Source: Bacteroidota bacterium
GTDB lineage: Bacteria; Bacteroidota; Ignavibacteria; Kapaibacteriales; UBA2268
Direction of reading: 5' to 3'
DNA length: 54,678 bases
Assembly: GCA_029974985.1 (NCBI GenBank)
Contig: JARKQC010000352.1
Span: 1 to 54,678, forward strand
In this document: one piece after another, positions 1-9,477 of the stretch
Layout: each line of letters opens with the position of its first letter
Position numbering within the stretch: position 1 is the stretch's first letter
Notes under the pieces: model-generated
Seen by the model: only the letters and a program-made list of their open reading frames with translations
The model's database searches: none
Told to the model about the DNA's origin: nothing
Program-made: the position numbers and the translations under genes

Positions 1-537
1 GAGAATGATTTAATCTTAGATTACTTTATGGGTAGTGGCACCACACAAGCAGTAGCACAAAAGCTAAAGCGTAGGTGGATAGGTGTAGAAATGGGCGAGC
101 ATTTTCACACAGTAGATTTAAGGAGAATGAAAAGAGTAGTAGCAGGCATAAAAGAGGGTATTTCAAAAGATTTAAAGGATTATGAAGGTGGCGGATTTTT
201 CAAATACTACTCTCTCGAGCAGTATGAAGAGACACTTTCGAGAGTAAAATACGAGGATAAAGCCCCCGTACCAAATCAGAATATTTATCATCAATATATT
301 TTCTTAAAAGATTTGAAGCTAACAGAAGAAGTACTAAATATTGATGAACAAACTGAAAGTATAAAAGTAGATTTGACTAAACTACACAAAGATATAGATA
401 TTCCCGAGACTCTAAGTCATTTATTAGGAAAATTTATCAAGCAAATCAAAAAAGATGAGCTAATTTTCACAGACGGCACTATAATAGACTTGCAAAATAT
501 AGATTATAGGATTATCAAACCCTTAATTTGGTGGTAG
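1..537 (+). CDS. Type III restriction-modification DNA methyltransferase (Mod), C-terminal fragment
   Basis: The reading frame is open from the first base, so the gene starts outside the window and only about 178 residues are visible. Near the left edge it shows DYFMGSGTT, the SAM-binding motif (usually DPFxGSGTT) of the N4/N6 DNA methylase family, followed by WIGVEMGEHF, the conserved strand after it. In these beta-class enzymes this motif lies near the C-terminus, which fits the position. The gene ends with TAG three bases before the ATG of a type III restriction subunit, so it is most likely the mod gene of a mod-res operon. The target recognition region and the DPPY-type catalytic motif lie outside the window. 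Confidence 0.85.
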   Translation, partial: ENDLILDYFMGSGTTQAVAQKLKRRWIGVEMGEHFHTVDLRRMKRVVAGIKEGISKDLKDYEGGGFFKYYSLEQYEETLSRVKYEDKAPVPNQNIYHQYIFLKDLKLTEEVLNIDEQTESIKVDLTKLHKDIDIPETLSHLLGKFIKQIKKDELIFTDGTIIDLQNIDYRIIKPLIWW

Positions 538-540
538 TAA

Positions 541-3500
541 ATGGAAGCAAGTTATCTATACAAAATAATTAACTCAATTGATATACTATCTTTACCGTTT
601 CAGTGGCGAGAAACAGATTTTGAGAACTACTCCGAATCAAAAAAATTATATCCATATCAAAGAGAAGCCTTAGAGCATACAATTAAAATCCTATACAAAT
701 TTTACGAGAATTATCCAATAAATGATATAAATAGACTTAAGCAAAAATTCAGCATAATAGCATCAAATAATGGATTAACAGGAGAATTAAGTAAGAAATT
801 CTTTGCAAATAAAATCACCGAAAATAGAATATCGGATATATTATTAGAGTACTATCATAAAGAACCATACGACAAAGAAATTCCTGCATTTAATTTTATC
901 AATCGAATGTGTTTTTGGATGGCAACAGGCAGTGGCAAGAGTATCGTACTAATTAAACTAATAGAATTGCTACATAATTTAATGAAAAATGAATTGATAC
1001 CGCAGCAGGATATTTTATTTCTTACTCACCGTCCGGATTTGATAGAGCAGTTACTAACACATATAGAAGAGTTTAATCAATATTCGAGTTCTCATTATAA
1101 TATTAGTATAATAGCTCGTGATTTGAGGGACTTTCCAGAATTCAAGCGAGAAAACGCATTATTTAATCTGGACTATATAAATATATTTTACTATCGTTCG
1201 GATTTAATTTCGGACACACAAAAAGAGAATATAATAGATTTTCGTAATTACGATAATTTTGGAAATTGGTATTTAATATTAGACGAAGCTCACAAAGGCG
1301 ATAATGAGGAAAGCAAGCGTAAACAGTTTTATAATATCTTATGTAGAAATGGCTTTTTATTTAATTTTTCTGCAACATTTACAGATGAAATTGATATATT
1401 ATCCACAGCTTACAATCTCAATTTATCGGAATATATCAAAAAAGGCTTTGGTAAGCATATATTTGTACTCAAAGAGCAATTTGAAAATTTCCAGTCATAC
1501 GAACAGCAGTCTGGCAAGAAAATAATCTCAGATTACGTCGAGACAGAGAAGCAAAAAATAGTATTGATGTCGCTAATATTATTATGCTTTATAAAAAAGA
1601 AAAGAGAATTATTAGTTACAAGTGAATTATATTATCATAACCCCTTAATGTTAACTCTTGTCAATTCTGTAAGTGCAGAAGATTCTGATTTATTTTTATT
1701 TTTTAGAGAGTTAGAAAAAATCGCCAGTAATGAGCTTTCTGAAGAGATTTTTCAAAATGCTAAAGAGACACTAATAGCGGAGTTCGAATCAAATAAAAAG
1801 GTAGAGTTTGAAGATGAGATAATATTATCACAAAGCGATTTAAATGAAATAAGAGAAATCAAAATAAGTGATGTATTATATTATGTATTTAACACACAAA
1901 CAAGCGGTAAATTTGAGATAAAGCGTAACCCCAAGAATATACAAGAGCTATCTTTTAGGGTAAAAAGTAGTGCAGAATCTAAAATTTTTGCACTAATAAA
2001 AATTGGTGATATAAAAGAATTTGAAAAGAATAATTTGAGCAGTTATGATATAGAAGAGGACTTTAACGATACAAGTATTTTTGAGAATATAGATAATAGT
2101 TCGGTAAATATATTAATGGGAAGCCGTGCATTTTATGAGGGTTGGGATAGTACACGTCCAAATATCATTAATTTTATAAATATAGGTACACAAAGAGAGG
2201 CAAAGAAATTCATTTTGCAGTCTGTAGGTAGAGGAATTAGGATAGAACCAATAAAAAATAATCGCAGAAGACTGCTTCCAATAACAAATATGACTGACAA
2301 ACTTGCCGAAAAATATAAAGGTAAATTAGAATTAGTAAAGCCGATAGAAACTTTATTTATTTTTGGAACAAATAAAAATGCAATAGTATCAGTATTAGAA
2401 TATCTAAAATCTGAACAAACAGAAGAAGAAATAATATTAGATATATTTGAAAAATTAGAAATAACTAGTGAATTATATATACCTAAATATAAAACAGCAA
2501 AAGATTCTACTATGACTGAAAATAGCAGATTACGATTAAAAATAAATAAGGAAGATTTTTTGATTTTCAAAGATTTAATGACAACGATAGATAAAAGAAT
2601 ACTATCATATAATTATAATCTTAGTATTAGTGATATAAATTTATTAGAAGAAAAATTACAACAAAATAAATTTACTCTAATAGAAGAGGAAAAACTAGGC
2701 GGTCCATCAATAATTCTAAAAAAGATATTAAATTACTATAAAATAGCTCCTGAAGCAATAGAAACCTTTTCCGCGTTGCGAGATGAAATTTCACATTATA
2801 AACATATTAAAGTAAATATATCAACTACTGGAAGCTCAACAGCAATAGAATTTCATAGATTACAAGACTTGAAAAATAAAATCGAAAAATCAAAAAATCC
2901 AATTGACTTATCAGAAGAAAAAGAAAAATTAAAAGAACTTTATAAAAATGATTTAGATAGATTATTAAAAGAATATGATAAACTAAAAAATATTTCAACT
3001 GAAATTGGAGAAGAAACATTTCAACACCGTTCAGATAAAATCAAAATCAAGAAGTTACTTAATCATTACTATTTTCCCACAATTATCCCGGAATCTGGAA
3101 AAATTGATTGGATAAAACATATTATTGATACAGAAAGCGAACAACGGTTTATACAAGCCTTAGAAAAATACATAACTCGTGATGATAATTTTTTTAATCA
3201 ATTCGATTGGTGGATATTTAGCAAGATTGACCATACAATTGATAAAGAAATACGTGTTCCATATATAGATCCCAATATCGGGAAAAGAGATTTTTTGCCA
3301 GATTTTGTGTTTTGGTTTCAAAAAGATAAAGATTATCATATTTTATATATAGACCCAAAGGGAACGGGCAGGAATGAATACCATTATAAAGTAGATGGAT
3401 ATAGGGATTTATTTACTGAAAATGATATGTTAAAACAATTTAATTTTAACAATTTGAATATATCTGTACATTTGCGGCTTGTAGCAAATGATAAGTCCCT

Positions 3501-3567
3501 ACTTTCTGAAAGTGATTTTTATAAGAAATATTGGCTTGATGTAAACAATTTTAAAATCGAAATATAA
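541..3567 (+). CDS. Type III restriction enzyme Res subunit (helicase-nuclease)
   Basis: This 1008-residue protein is the ATP-dependent translocase and nuclease subunit that would work with the Mod protein just upstream. Visible SF2 helicase motifs are Walker A MATGSGKS (residues 127-134), the DEAH box (248-251) and motif VI SVGRGIRI (from about 561). Near the C-terminus a PD-(D/E)xK nuclease is seen as PDFVFWF (PD at 920-921) followed by YIDPKG (D938, K940). Length and motif order match type III Res proteins. The ATG starts three bases after the mod stop, so the two are co-transcribed. No lesion is seen in the 1008 codons. Confidence 0.92.
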   Translation: MEASYLYKIINSIDILSLPFQWRETDFENYSESKKLYPYQREALEHTIKILYKFYENYPINDINRLKQKFSIIASNNGLTGELSKKFFANKITENRISDILLEYYHKEPYDKEIPAFNFINRMCFWMATGSGKSIVLIKLIELLHNLMKNELIPQQDILFLTHRPDLIEQLLTHIEEFNQYSSSHYNISIIARDLRDFPEFKRENALFNLDYINIFYYRSDLISDTQKENIIDFRNYDNFGNWYLILDEAHKGDNEESKRKQFYNILCRNGFLFNFSATFTDEIDILSTAYNLNLSEYIKKGFGKHIFVLKEQFENFQSYEQQSGKKIISDYVETEKQKIVLMSLILLCFIKKKRELLVTSELYYHNPLMLTLVNSVSAEDSDLFLFFRELEKIASNELSEEIFQNAKETLIAEFESNKKVEFEDEIILSQSDLNEIREIKISDVLYYVFNTQTSGKFEIKRNPKNIQELSFRVKSSAESKIFALIKIGDIKEFEKNNLSSYDIEEDFNDTSIFENIDNSSVNILMGSRAFYEGWDSTRPNIINFINIGTQREAKKFILQSVGRGIRIEPIKNNRRRLLPITNMTDKLAEKYKGKLELVKPIETLFIFGTNKNAIVSVLEYLKSEQTEEEIILDIFEKLEITSELYIPKYKTAKDSTMTENSRLRLKINKEDFLIFKDLMTTIDKRILSYNYNLSISDINLLEEKLQQNKFTLIEEEKLGGPSIILKKILNYYKIAPEAIETFSALRDEISHYKHIKVNISTTGSSTAIEFHRLQDLKNKIEKSKNPIDLSEEKEKLKELYKNDLDRLLKEYDKLKNISTEIGEETFQHRSDKIKIKKLLNHYYFPTIIPESGKIDWIKHIIDTESEQRFIQALEKYITRDDNFFNQFDWWIFSKIDHTIDKEIRVPYIDPNIGKRDFLPDFVFWFQKDKDYHILYIDPKGTGRNEYHYKVDGYRDLFTENDMLKQFNFNNLNISVHLRLVANDKSLLSESDFYKKYWLDVNNFKIEI

Positions 3568-3577
3568 ACCAAAAGAG

Positions 3578-3607
3578 AAGCCCCTATAAAAATATAGAGG
3601 CTTTTCT
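3578..3607. terminator. Bidirectional terminator between res and the aldolase gene
   Basis: Inverted repeat AAGCCCCTATA (3578-3588) with TATAGAGGCTT (3593-3603), one mismatch, a 4-base loop, and T-rich sequence on the plus strand and A-rich sequence on the other side. It lies between two convergent genes. Confidence 0.7.
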
Positions 3608-3630
3608 TATGAACAACAATAAAATAATAT

Positions 3631-4695
3631 TTAAGCTATTGTAATTTCTTTGCTTAAATAAACATCTTGAATAGTATTGAGCAGTTTAACTCCTTCTTCC
3701 ATTGGTCTTTGGAATGCTTTGCGTCCAGAGATAAGACCGTGTCCACCAGCACGTTTATTAATAACAGCAGTTTGAGTGGCTTCAGCAAAGTCATTCGAGC
3801 CAGATGCACCGCCACTATTAATTAAACCAATTTTACCCATATAGCAATTAGCAACTTGATAGCGAGCTAAATCAATTGGGTGGTCAGAAGTTAAATCAGA
3901 GTAAATTCGTTTATCGAATTTTCCAAAACTTTTTCCGTCAGCATTTAGTGCAAGATATCCACCATTATTTTCAGGTAATTTTTGCTTAATAATATCGGCT
4001 TGAATAGTAACGCCAAGATGATTGGCTTGTCCAGTTAAATCGGCAGAAACGTGATAATCTTTATCTTTTTTGAAAGCGCTATTTCTTAAATAAGTCCAAA
4101 GTACTGTTGCCATACCAAGTTCGTGTGCATATTGAAATGCTTCTGCAATTTCAACAATTTGACGTGAACTTTCATCAGAACCGAAATAAATTGTAGCACC
4201 AACAGCGGCAGCACCCATATCATAAGCTTGTTCTACTTTTCCAAAAAGAATTTGGTCAAACTTATTTGGATAAGTGATAAGTTCATTATGATTAATTTTA
4301 ACAATAAAGGGAATTTTATGTGCATATTTACGTGATACAATTCCTAATACGCCGAAAGTCGAAGCAACAGCATTACAGCCACCTTCCATAGCGAGTTTAA
4401 CAATATTTTCTGCATCGAAATATATAGGATTTTTAGCAAAACTTGCTCCACCGGAGTGTTCGATACCTTGGTCAACAGGTAAAATCGAAAGATAACCCGT
4501 ACCAGCCAAGCGACCGTGTCCATACATCCAATTCATATTACCTAATACTCGATTATTTCTATCAGAATTTATAAATACTCTATCAATAAAATCGCTACCG
4601 GGTAAATTCAACATTTCTTTTGAAATTTTTGGGGTATTATATCCTAACAAATATTCAGCCTTGTCAGCAAGATATTCCTGAACTTTTCCTATCAT
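3631..4695 (-). CDS. fbaB: Class I fructose-bisphosphate aldolase (DhnA/FbaB type)
   Basis: This 354-residue protein would cleave fructose-1,6-bisphosphate to dihydroxyacetone phosphate and glyceraldehyde-3-phosphate through a Schiff base. Family landmarks seen are [35 protein letters not shown] and the C-terminal [10 protein letters not shown] and [12 protein letters not shown] phosphate-binding segments. Length matches bacterial DhnA-type enzymes. The ATG start is supported by GGAG five bases upstream on the minus strand. The gene stands alone, separated by about 190 AT-rich bases from murA upstream. A related activity (2-amino-3,7-dideoxy-heptulosonate synthase) exists in this superfamily, but the sequence pattern is that of the aldolase. 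Confidence 0.88.
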   Translation of the reverse strand: MIGKVQEYLADKAEYLLGYNTPKISKEMLNLPGSDFIDRVFINSDRNNRVLGNMNWMYGHGRLAGTGYLSILPVDQGIEHSGGASFAKNPIYFDAENIVKLAMEGGCNAVASTFGVLGIVSRKYAHKIPFIVKINHNELITYPNKFDQILFGKVEQAYDMGAAAVGATIYFGSDESSRQIVEIAEAFQYAHELGMATVLWTYLRNSAFKKDKDYHVSADLTGQANHLGVTIQADIIKQKLPENNGGYLALNADGKSFGKFDKRIYSDLTSDHPIDLARYQVANCYMGKIGLINSGGASGSNDFAEATQTAVINKRAGGHGLISGRKAFQRPMEEGVKLLNTIQDVYLSKEITIA

Positions 4696-4883
4696 AATTT
4701 CTCCTATAATGAATAATAAAATATTAGTTTTATTTTATATAAAAATACAAAATAATTATTTCAAATTTAAGCATTTTTTAGTTGGAAAACTAATAATTTT
4801 ACTAAAATATTGTAAATTATTCTTTTTAATGAATTTTTTAATTATAAATGGTCAAAATATTCAATTATTATTCTTTAATTTCA

Positions 4884-6146
4884 TTAAATAATATCCGTTT
4901 TTACTCTTTTAATATTTGCACCAAGATTGTTTAATTTCTTTTCGAGTTCTTCATAACCACGATCTAAGTGATAAATACGATATATTTCGCTTGTGCCATC
5001 GGCTACTAACGCACCAAGAACAAGGCTTACGCTACCACGCAAATCAGAGGACATCACTTGCGCTCCTTTTAGCATATTCACACCAGACACTATTGCTGAA
5101 TTATCTATAATATCAATATTAGCTCCGAGTCTAATTAATTCGGGAACGTGTTTAAATCTATCTCTATAAATATTATCAGTAATTTTTGAACTTCCATCTG
5201 CCATAAGCATATAAGCAGTCCATTGGGCTTGTATATCTGTAGGTATTCCGGGATATACAGCAGTAACAATATCAGTTGCTTTGGGTTTTTCGTTCATTTC
5301 GAGTGTGATAACATCGGAATTAACATCAATTTCTGCTCCCGATTCTTCTAATTTAGCAATTACAGAACTTAAATGATATGGATTAGTTTTATTAAGTTGA
5401 ATTTTGCCTTGTGTCATTGCGGCGGCAATTAAAAATGTTGCGGCTTCGATTCTATCGGGAATAGTTTCTTCGTCAACGGGCTTTAAGCTATCCACTCCTT
5501 CGATTTCGAGTTGCGATGTGCCTATTCCATCAATTTTTGCACCCATTTTTACAAGCATACGTGCAAGTGCTGTGATTTCGGGTTCTAATGCCGCATTAGT
5601 AATTAAAGTGTTGCCTTTTGCAAGCACAGCCGCCATTAAAACATTACCAGTTGCTCCAACACTCGAAATATCAAAATGTATTTTTGAACCTATTAGTTTA
5701 TCTGCTTTTGCAAGCACATAGCCCGAGCTTAAATCTATTTCAGCACCAAGTTTTTCGAGACCTTTAAGATGCAAATCAACGGGTCTTGGTCCCCAAGCAC
5801 AACCACCGGGCAAAGATACTTTTGCCATACCATAGCGTGCTACGAGAGGTCCTAATACATAAAAAGAAGCACGCATTTTTTTAACGTGTTCGTAAGGAGC
5901 TTCAAAATTATTAATATTGCGAGTATCAAGAAATAGTTCGTTATCATTTAATTCACAAAAAGCACCAAGCGAACCCATTAATCGAGACATTGTCCATACA
6001 TCACGTAAATTTGGTGTATTGCGTAAATGATATGTTCCGGGCGCAAGCAATGTCGCTGGCATCAATGCTAATGAACCGTTTTTTGCACCAGAAATATTGA
6101 TAGTTCCTTGAAGTTTTGTGCCACCTTGAATTACAAATTTATCCAT
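4884..6146 (-). CDS. murA: UDP-N-acetylglucosamine 1-carboxyvinyltransferase
   Basis: MurA catalyses the first committed step of peptidoglycan synthesis, transferring enolpyruvate from PEP to UDP-GlcNAc in the cytoplasm. The 420-residue length is typical. Lys22-Asn23 in SGAKNGSLALMP bind substrate, and the catalytic cysteine is Cys116 in GGCAWGPRPVDLH, the residue alkylated by fosfomycin in characterised homologues. The late DLRGSVSLVLGAL motif carries the conserved active-site arginine. The gene is followed at about 190 bases by the aldolase gene on the same strand, with no terminator hairpin seen between them. Confidence 0.96.
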   Translation of the reverse strand: MDKFVIQGGTKLQGTINISGAKNGSLALMPATLLAPGTYHLRNTPNLRDVWTMSRLMGSLGAFCELNDNELFLDTRNINNFEAPYEHVKKMRASFYVLGPLVARYGMAKVSLPGGCAWGPRPVDLHLKGLEKLGAEIDLSSGYVLAKADKLIGSKIHFDISSVGATGNVLMAAVLAKGNTLITNAALEPEITALARMLVKMGAKIDGIGTSQLEIEGVDSLKPVDEETIPDRIEAATFLIAAAMTQGKIQLNKTNPYHLSSVIAKLEESGAEIDVNSDVITLEMNEKPKATDIVTAVYPGIPTDIQAQWTAYMLMADGSSKITDNIYRDRFKHVPELIRLGANIDIIDNSAIVSGVNMLKGAQVMSSDLRGSVSLVLGALVADGTSEIYRIYHLDRGYEELEKKLNNLGANIKRVKTDII

Positions 6147-6288
6147 ATTTAAAATATTATTTTTATTTAGTAAAAATTATGATTACAAATAAAATCACAC
6201 TAATTGAATTAAACAAAATAAATTATGAAATATAGAAGATTTATTGATTAATTTAAAGAATGATTGTTTTAGAATGATTTTTTTATAT

Positions 6289-6296
6289 ATATTTGA
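6289..6296 (+). promoter_or_regulatory. Possible Bacteroidota-type -7 box upstream of the glycosyltransferase trio
   Basis: TATATTTG matches the TAnnTTTG -7 box of Bacteroidota sigma-A promoters. A TTG lies about 20 bases upstream (6265-6267), where the -33 TTTG box would be. The distance to the start codon at 6333 is reasonable. In such AT-rich DNA chance matches are common. Confidence 0.3.
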
Positions 6297-6332
6297 AAAT
6301 AATTTTTTTATTTTTTTTTCTAAAAAACTCAT

Positions 6333-7046
6333 TTGAATAAAATATTAATTATTATTCCAGCTTATAACGAGTCAGAAAATATAATTAGAGTAATCAACTC
6401 AATTAAAAAATTAAATTTAGATTATGATATTTTAGTTATTGATGATGGCTCGAAAGATAATACTTATGAATTGGCAAAAAGCATAAATAATGTCCAAGTA
6501 TTAAGGTTATTTTTAAATTTAGGTATTGGTGGAGCAGTTCAAACAGGTTTTAAATTTGCAAATAAAAATGATTATGATATTGCTATTCAGTTTGATGGAG
6601 ATGGGCAACACGTTGCAGAAGAAATCGAAAAATTAGTTAATACTATTAATCAAGGATATGATTTAGTTATTGGCTCACGTTTTTTATACGAAGGTGAAAA
6701 TTTTAAATCAAGTAAAATTAGAAGAGTTGGTATAAAACTTTTTGAAATTATTAATTCTATGATTATTAAGCAACGTATTACTGATAATACTTCGGGTTTT
6801 AGAGCATTTAACAAAAATGCAATAAATTTTTTATCAAAATACTATCCCGAAGATTATCCAGAACCGGAAGCAGTCGTATTATTGGCAAAATTTAATTTTA
6901 AAATTAAAGAAATTCCCGTTAAAATGAATCCACGTATTGGTGGAAAATCATCAATTGCTGGATTAAATTATTTGAATTATTTTTTTAAAGTTATTTTATC
7001 AGTTTTTTTAACTTCTATTGGTCATAAATCTATTTATACAAAATGA
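6333..7046 (+). CDS. Family 2 glycosyltransferase (dolichol/polyprenyl-phosphate sugar synthase-like)
   Basis: This 237-residue GT-A fold enzyme probably transfers a sugar from a nucleotide sugar to a polyprenyl phosphate or glycan acceptor. It shows the N-terminal IIPAYNESENI motif, LVIDDGSKDNT, and the metal-binding DGDGQH. It has no C-terminal membrane helices, as in short DPM1-like enzymes. The only possible start between the upstream stop (TAA at 6321) and the conserved motif is TTG at 6333, so TTG initiation is required unless there is an error. It overlaps the following DUF2304 gene by 4 bases (ATGA), indicating translational coupling. Confidence 0.88.
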   Translation: MNKILIIIPAYNESENIIRVINSIKKLNLDYDILVIDDGSKDNTYELAKSINNVQVLRLFLNLGIGGAVQTGFKFANKNDYDIAIQFDGDGQHVAEEIEKLVNTINQGYDLVIGSRFLYEGENFKSSKIRRVGIKLFEIINSMIIKQRITDNTSGFRAFNKNAINFLSKYYPEDYPEPEAVVLLAKFNFKIKEIPVKMNPRIGGKSSIAGLNYLNYFFKVILSVFLTSIGHKSIYTK

Positions 7047-7432
7047 ATAATGAAGTAAATATAAATATTATTCAATATTTGTCAATTGCTGGCAGTATTG
7101 TTATCTTTTTTCTAGTTTTAGAGCTTGTAAGAAGAAAAAAAATTAAAGAGCAGTATGCATTATTATGGCTTTTTTTCTCTTGTGTATTTATTTTTTTTGC
7201 TATTTGGCGAGATGCTCTCGATTATTTAGCACACTCAATTGGTATTGCTTATGCACCATCGGCATTTCTTTTAATTTTAGTAATGGCAGTATATTTAATA
7301 CTTATTCAATTTTCTATAATAATATCAAAATTAAGCAATGAATTAAAAGAATCAATTCAAGAAATTAGTATATTAAAATATGAAATTGATAAAATGAAAA
7401 ATTCTATTGATAAAAATAAGGAAATTAATTGA
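7043..7432 (+). CDS. DUF2304 family membrane protein
   Basis: A 129-residue protein with three predicted membrane segments (about residues 9-27, 39-57 and 70-92), the positive stretch RRKKIKEQYALLW, and a C-terminal amphipathic helix after SKLSNEL. This is the DUF2304 pattern, usually found next to family 2 glycosyltransferases; its role is unknown but is inferred to be support of lipid-linked sugar transfer. It overlaps the gene before it by 4 bases and the gene after it by 1 base (TGATG). Confidence 0.8.
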   Translation: MNNEVNINIIQYLSIAGSIVIFFLVLELVRRKKIKEQYALLWLFFSCVFIFFAIWRDALDYLAHSIGIAYAPSAFLLILVMAVYLILIQFSIIISKLSNELKESIQEISILKYEIDKMKNSIDKNKEIN

Positions 7433-8226
7433 TGCTAACTTTTGTAATACCCACATATAAAGAATCTCCATTTTTAGAAGAAGTTATTTTATCACTTAAA
7501 TCACAAACGATTGATTGTGAAATACTTATGTCAACTTCTACACCAAATGATTTTATAAAAAATCTTGCTAAACAATATGATATTGAATTATTTATCAATC
7601 CAAATCCAAAATATAATGTTATTGATGATATGAATTTTGCACTTTCGTGTGCAAAAACTAAATACTGCACACTTGCCCATCAAGATGATTTATACGAAAA
7701 AGATTATGCAGAAAAAATGCTTAATGAAGCAGAAAAGTATCCCGATAATTTAATTTCATTTTCATTTTATTCAGAAAAAAATAATGATAGAATTATCACT
7801 GACTCAAAATTAATTAAAGTCAAAAAGTTTATATTAGAACTTGTATTTAGAAATAATACTGCTATTAAAAGCAAATTTTTAAAGAAATTTCTATTATTAT
7901 TTGGCTCTACAATTCCCTGCCCAGCTGTTATGTTTAATTTACATAATTTAAAGAATTTTAAATTTTCTGAAGAATATATGATTATTTATGATTGGGATGC
8001 TTGGTACTATTTAGCTAAACAAGTTGGGAGTTTTGTATTTGTAAAAGAATCTTTAATGCTTCATAGATTACACAATGAATCTACGACTATTGTTGGTATA
8101 AACGATAATCAAAGAATATTAGAAGATAAAAAAATGTTCTCAAAAATATGGATTTTTCCTTTTGATAAGATTTTTTCACATATCTATCGTTTAAGTTATA
8201 TTGATAACATAGAATTGTCAAATTAG
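7432..8226 (+). CDS. Family 2 glycosyltransferase
   Basis: A 264-residue GT-A type glycosyltransferase with N-terminal FVIPTYKESPFLEEVI, followed by AHQDDLYEKDY, where QDD stands at the metal-binding DXD position. The mid-region IIYDWDAWYYLAK resembles the acceptor-side WD motif of this family. The best start is ATG at 7432, which overlaps the TGA of the DUF2304 gene by one base; a TTG lies one codon earlier but is less likely. It closes a three-gene set that probably modifies a surface polysaccharide or glycolipid; donor and acceptor cannot be told from sequence. Confidence 0.85.
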   Translation: MLTFVIPTYKESPFLEEVILSLKSQTIDCEILMSTSTPNDFIKNLAKQYDIELFINPNPKYNVIDDMNFALSCAKTKYCTLAHQDDLYEKDYAEKMLNEAEKYPDNLISFSFYSEKNNDRIITDSKLIKVKKFILELVFRNNTAIKSKFLKKFLLLFGSTIPCPAVMFNLHNLKNFKFSEEYMIIYDWDAWYYLAKQVGSFVFVKESLMLHRLHNESTTIVGINDNQRILEDKKMFSKIWIFPFDKIFSHIYRLSYIDNIELSN

Positions 8227-8518
8227 TTAGTTTTAATAATTCTTTCATATATATATTTAAAAGGTGGTGATTAATATGGGGAACTCTAAAAAATATTCCC
8301 ACGAAGAAATTCTGAAAAGAGGTAGGGTGGGCGGGTAGAAATTATTTTATATTTTGAAATTTATAATTAGTATATCCAATAATTTTTATAAAAAATGAGT
8401 CTTCTTTGCAACATTAAGTTTTTTTGAAATATAAATTTTTCAATTCTTCTTAATATCAAATTTAAAAATAAAAATCATTTTTTGACAAAAATAAATAATT
8501 AAAATATTAACCTAAAAA
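8227..8518. other. Gene-poor spacer with a short ORF and a G-rich cluster
   Basis: About 290 bases, mostly A and T. It holds a 20-codon ATG reading frame (8276-8338) preceded by a good GGTGGTG ribosome-binding-like sequence, and GGTAGGGTGGGCGGG at 8321-8335, which stands out sharply in base composition. The short ORF has no recognised relatives and may be chance or the remnant of a deleted gene. Nothing else is seen. Confidence 0.4.
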
Positions 8519-9379
8519 ATGGAAATAATAAATTATAATACTTTCAAAAAAATATTTAATGAGGTAATATTCGAAAGCTCAAAAGCTGATTTATTACAAA
8601 AAGTTGCAAATTATCCAAATAGATACATAGGTTTATTTCGACCAACAAAGCCAAAATCAAAAATATTACAAAATTTATTACAATCACACGAAATTCGATT
8701 TGGTGATGCTTTTGAGTTAATTATTGAAGAATATCTAAAAAATACTAATTTTAATATATTACCAAAAAAATTTAAACTAAATAATGATAATATATTAAAT
8801 ATTGATCAATGTCCAAACAATGAAAATACTATTTATTATATTGAAATAAAATTTAAAGATAATTTTAATTTTAAAAAATCAATAAGATTTATAAATAATT
8901 TTGAACAAAAATTATTTGCTTTATCAAAGGAATATAAAGGGAAAAAAATAGTTGGAATATTTTATTTTATTGACCCAGACTTAGTAAAAAATAAAAATTA
9001 CTATTTAGAAGAATTATCAAAAATATCAAAAGATTATAAAATTCAAACACATTTGTTTTATGGCGAATCATTATTTGAATTTTTAAAAATTCCAGATGTA
9101 TGGAAAGAGATTATTTCTCATTTAGAACAATGGAAAAAGCAAGTACCCGAATTACCAGAAATTAATTTTGATATTGACGCTAAAAACACATTTAACGAAA
9201 TTAAGGATTTAAATCCGTCTATATATTGAAAATTATTAGCTAATGATGAAATCATCAATGATATTTTATTTACATTATTTCCCGAAAAGAAAACTTTAAA
9301 ATTATTATATAAATATTTTCAAACTAAGGAAGAAGCTATTTATCAAACAATCTCAAAAAAAATATCTGACCTTTTTTAA
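8519..9379 (+). pseudogene. Restriction endonuclease-like gene interrupted by an in-frame TGA
   Basis: The first part (8519-9229) encodes 236 residues. It contains RYIGLFRPTKPKSK, HEIRFGDAFE and a PD-(D/E)xK-like site: D96 in LNIDQ, then E109 and K111 in YYIEIKFKD. These are features of type II restriction endonucleases (possibly TdeIII-like, not certain). After the TGA at 9227-9229 the same frame stays open for another 49 codons to TAA at 9377-9379. The downstream segment looks like protein (DEIINDILFTLF, LLYKYFQTKEEA). A TGG to TGA change would explain this. No partner methyltransferase is adjacent. The truncated protein may still be made, but the family C-terminus would be missing. Confidence 0.7.
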
Positions 9380-9435
9380 GTCATTAAAATTTATTAATAT
9401 TTTTTTAAGTATAACATTATATTGTAAAAAATTTG

Positions 9436-9443
9436 TATTTTTG
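9436..9443 (+). promoter_or_regulatory. Possible -7 box upstream of the transketolase operon
   Basis: TATTTTTG fits TAnnTTTG, 35 bases before the ATG at 9478. No well-spaced -33 TTTG box is seen, so this is weak. Confidence 0.2.
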
Positions 9444-9477
9444 TATTTTATACATTCTTAAAATGTGAAAAGAAAAT

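Noticed and set aside
8519..9379. TGA read as Trp (alternative genetic code)
   Set aside because: Other genes in the window use TGA as a normal stop (for example the DUF2304 gene at 7430-7432), so a recoded stop is unlikely.
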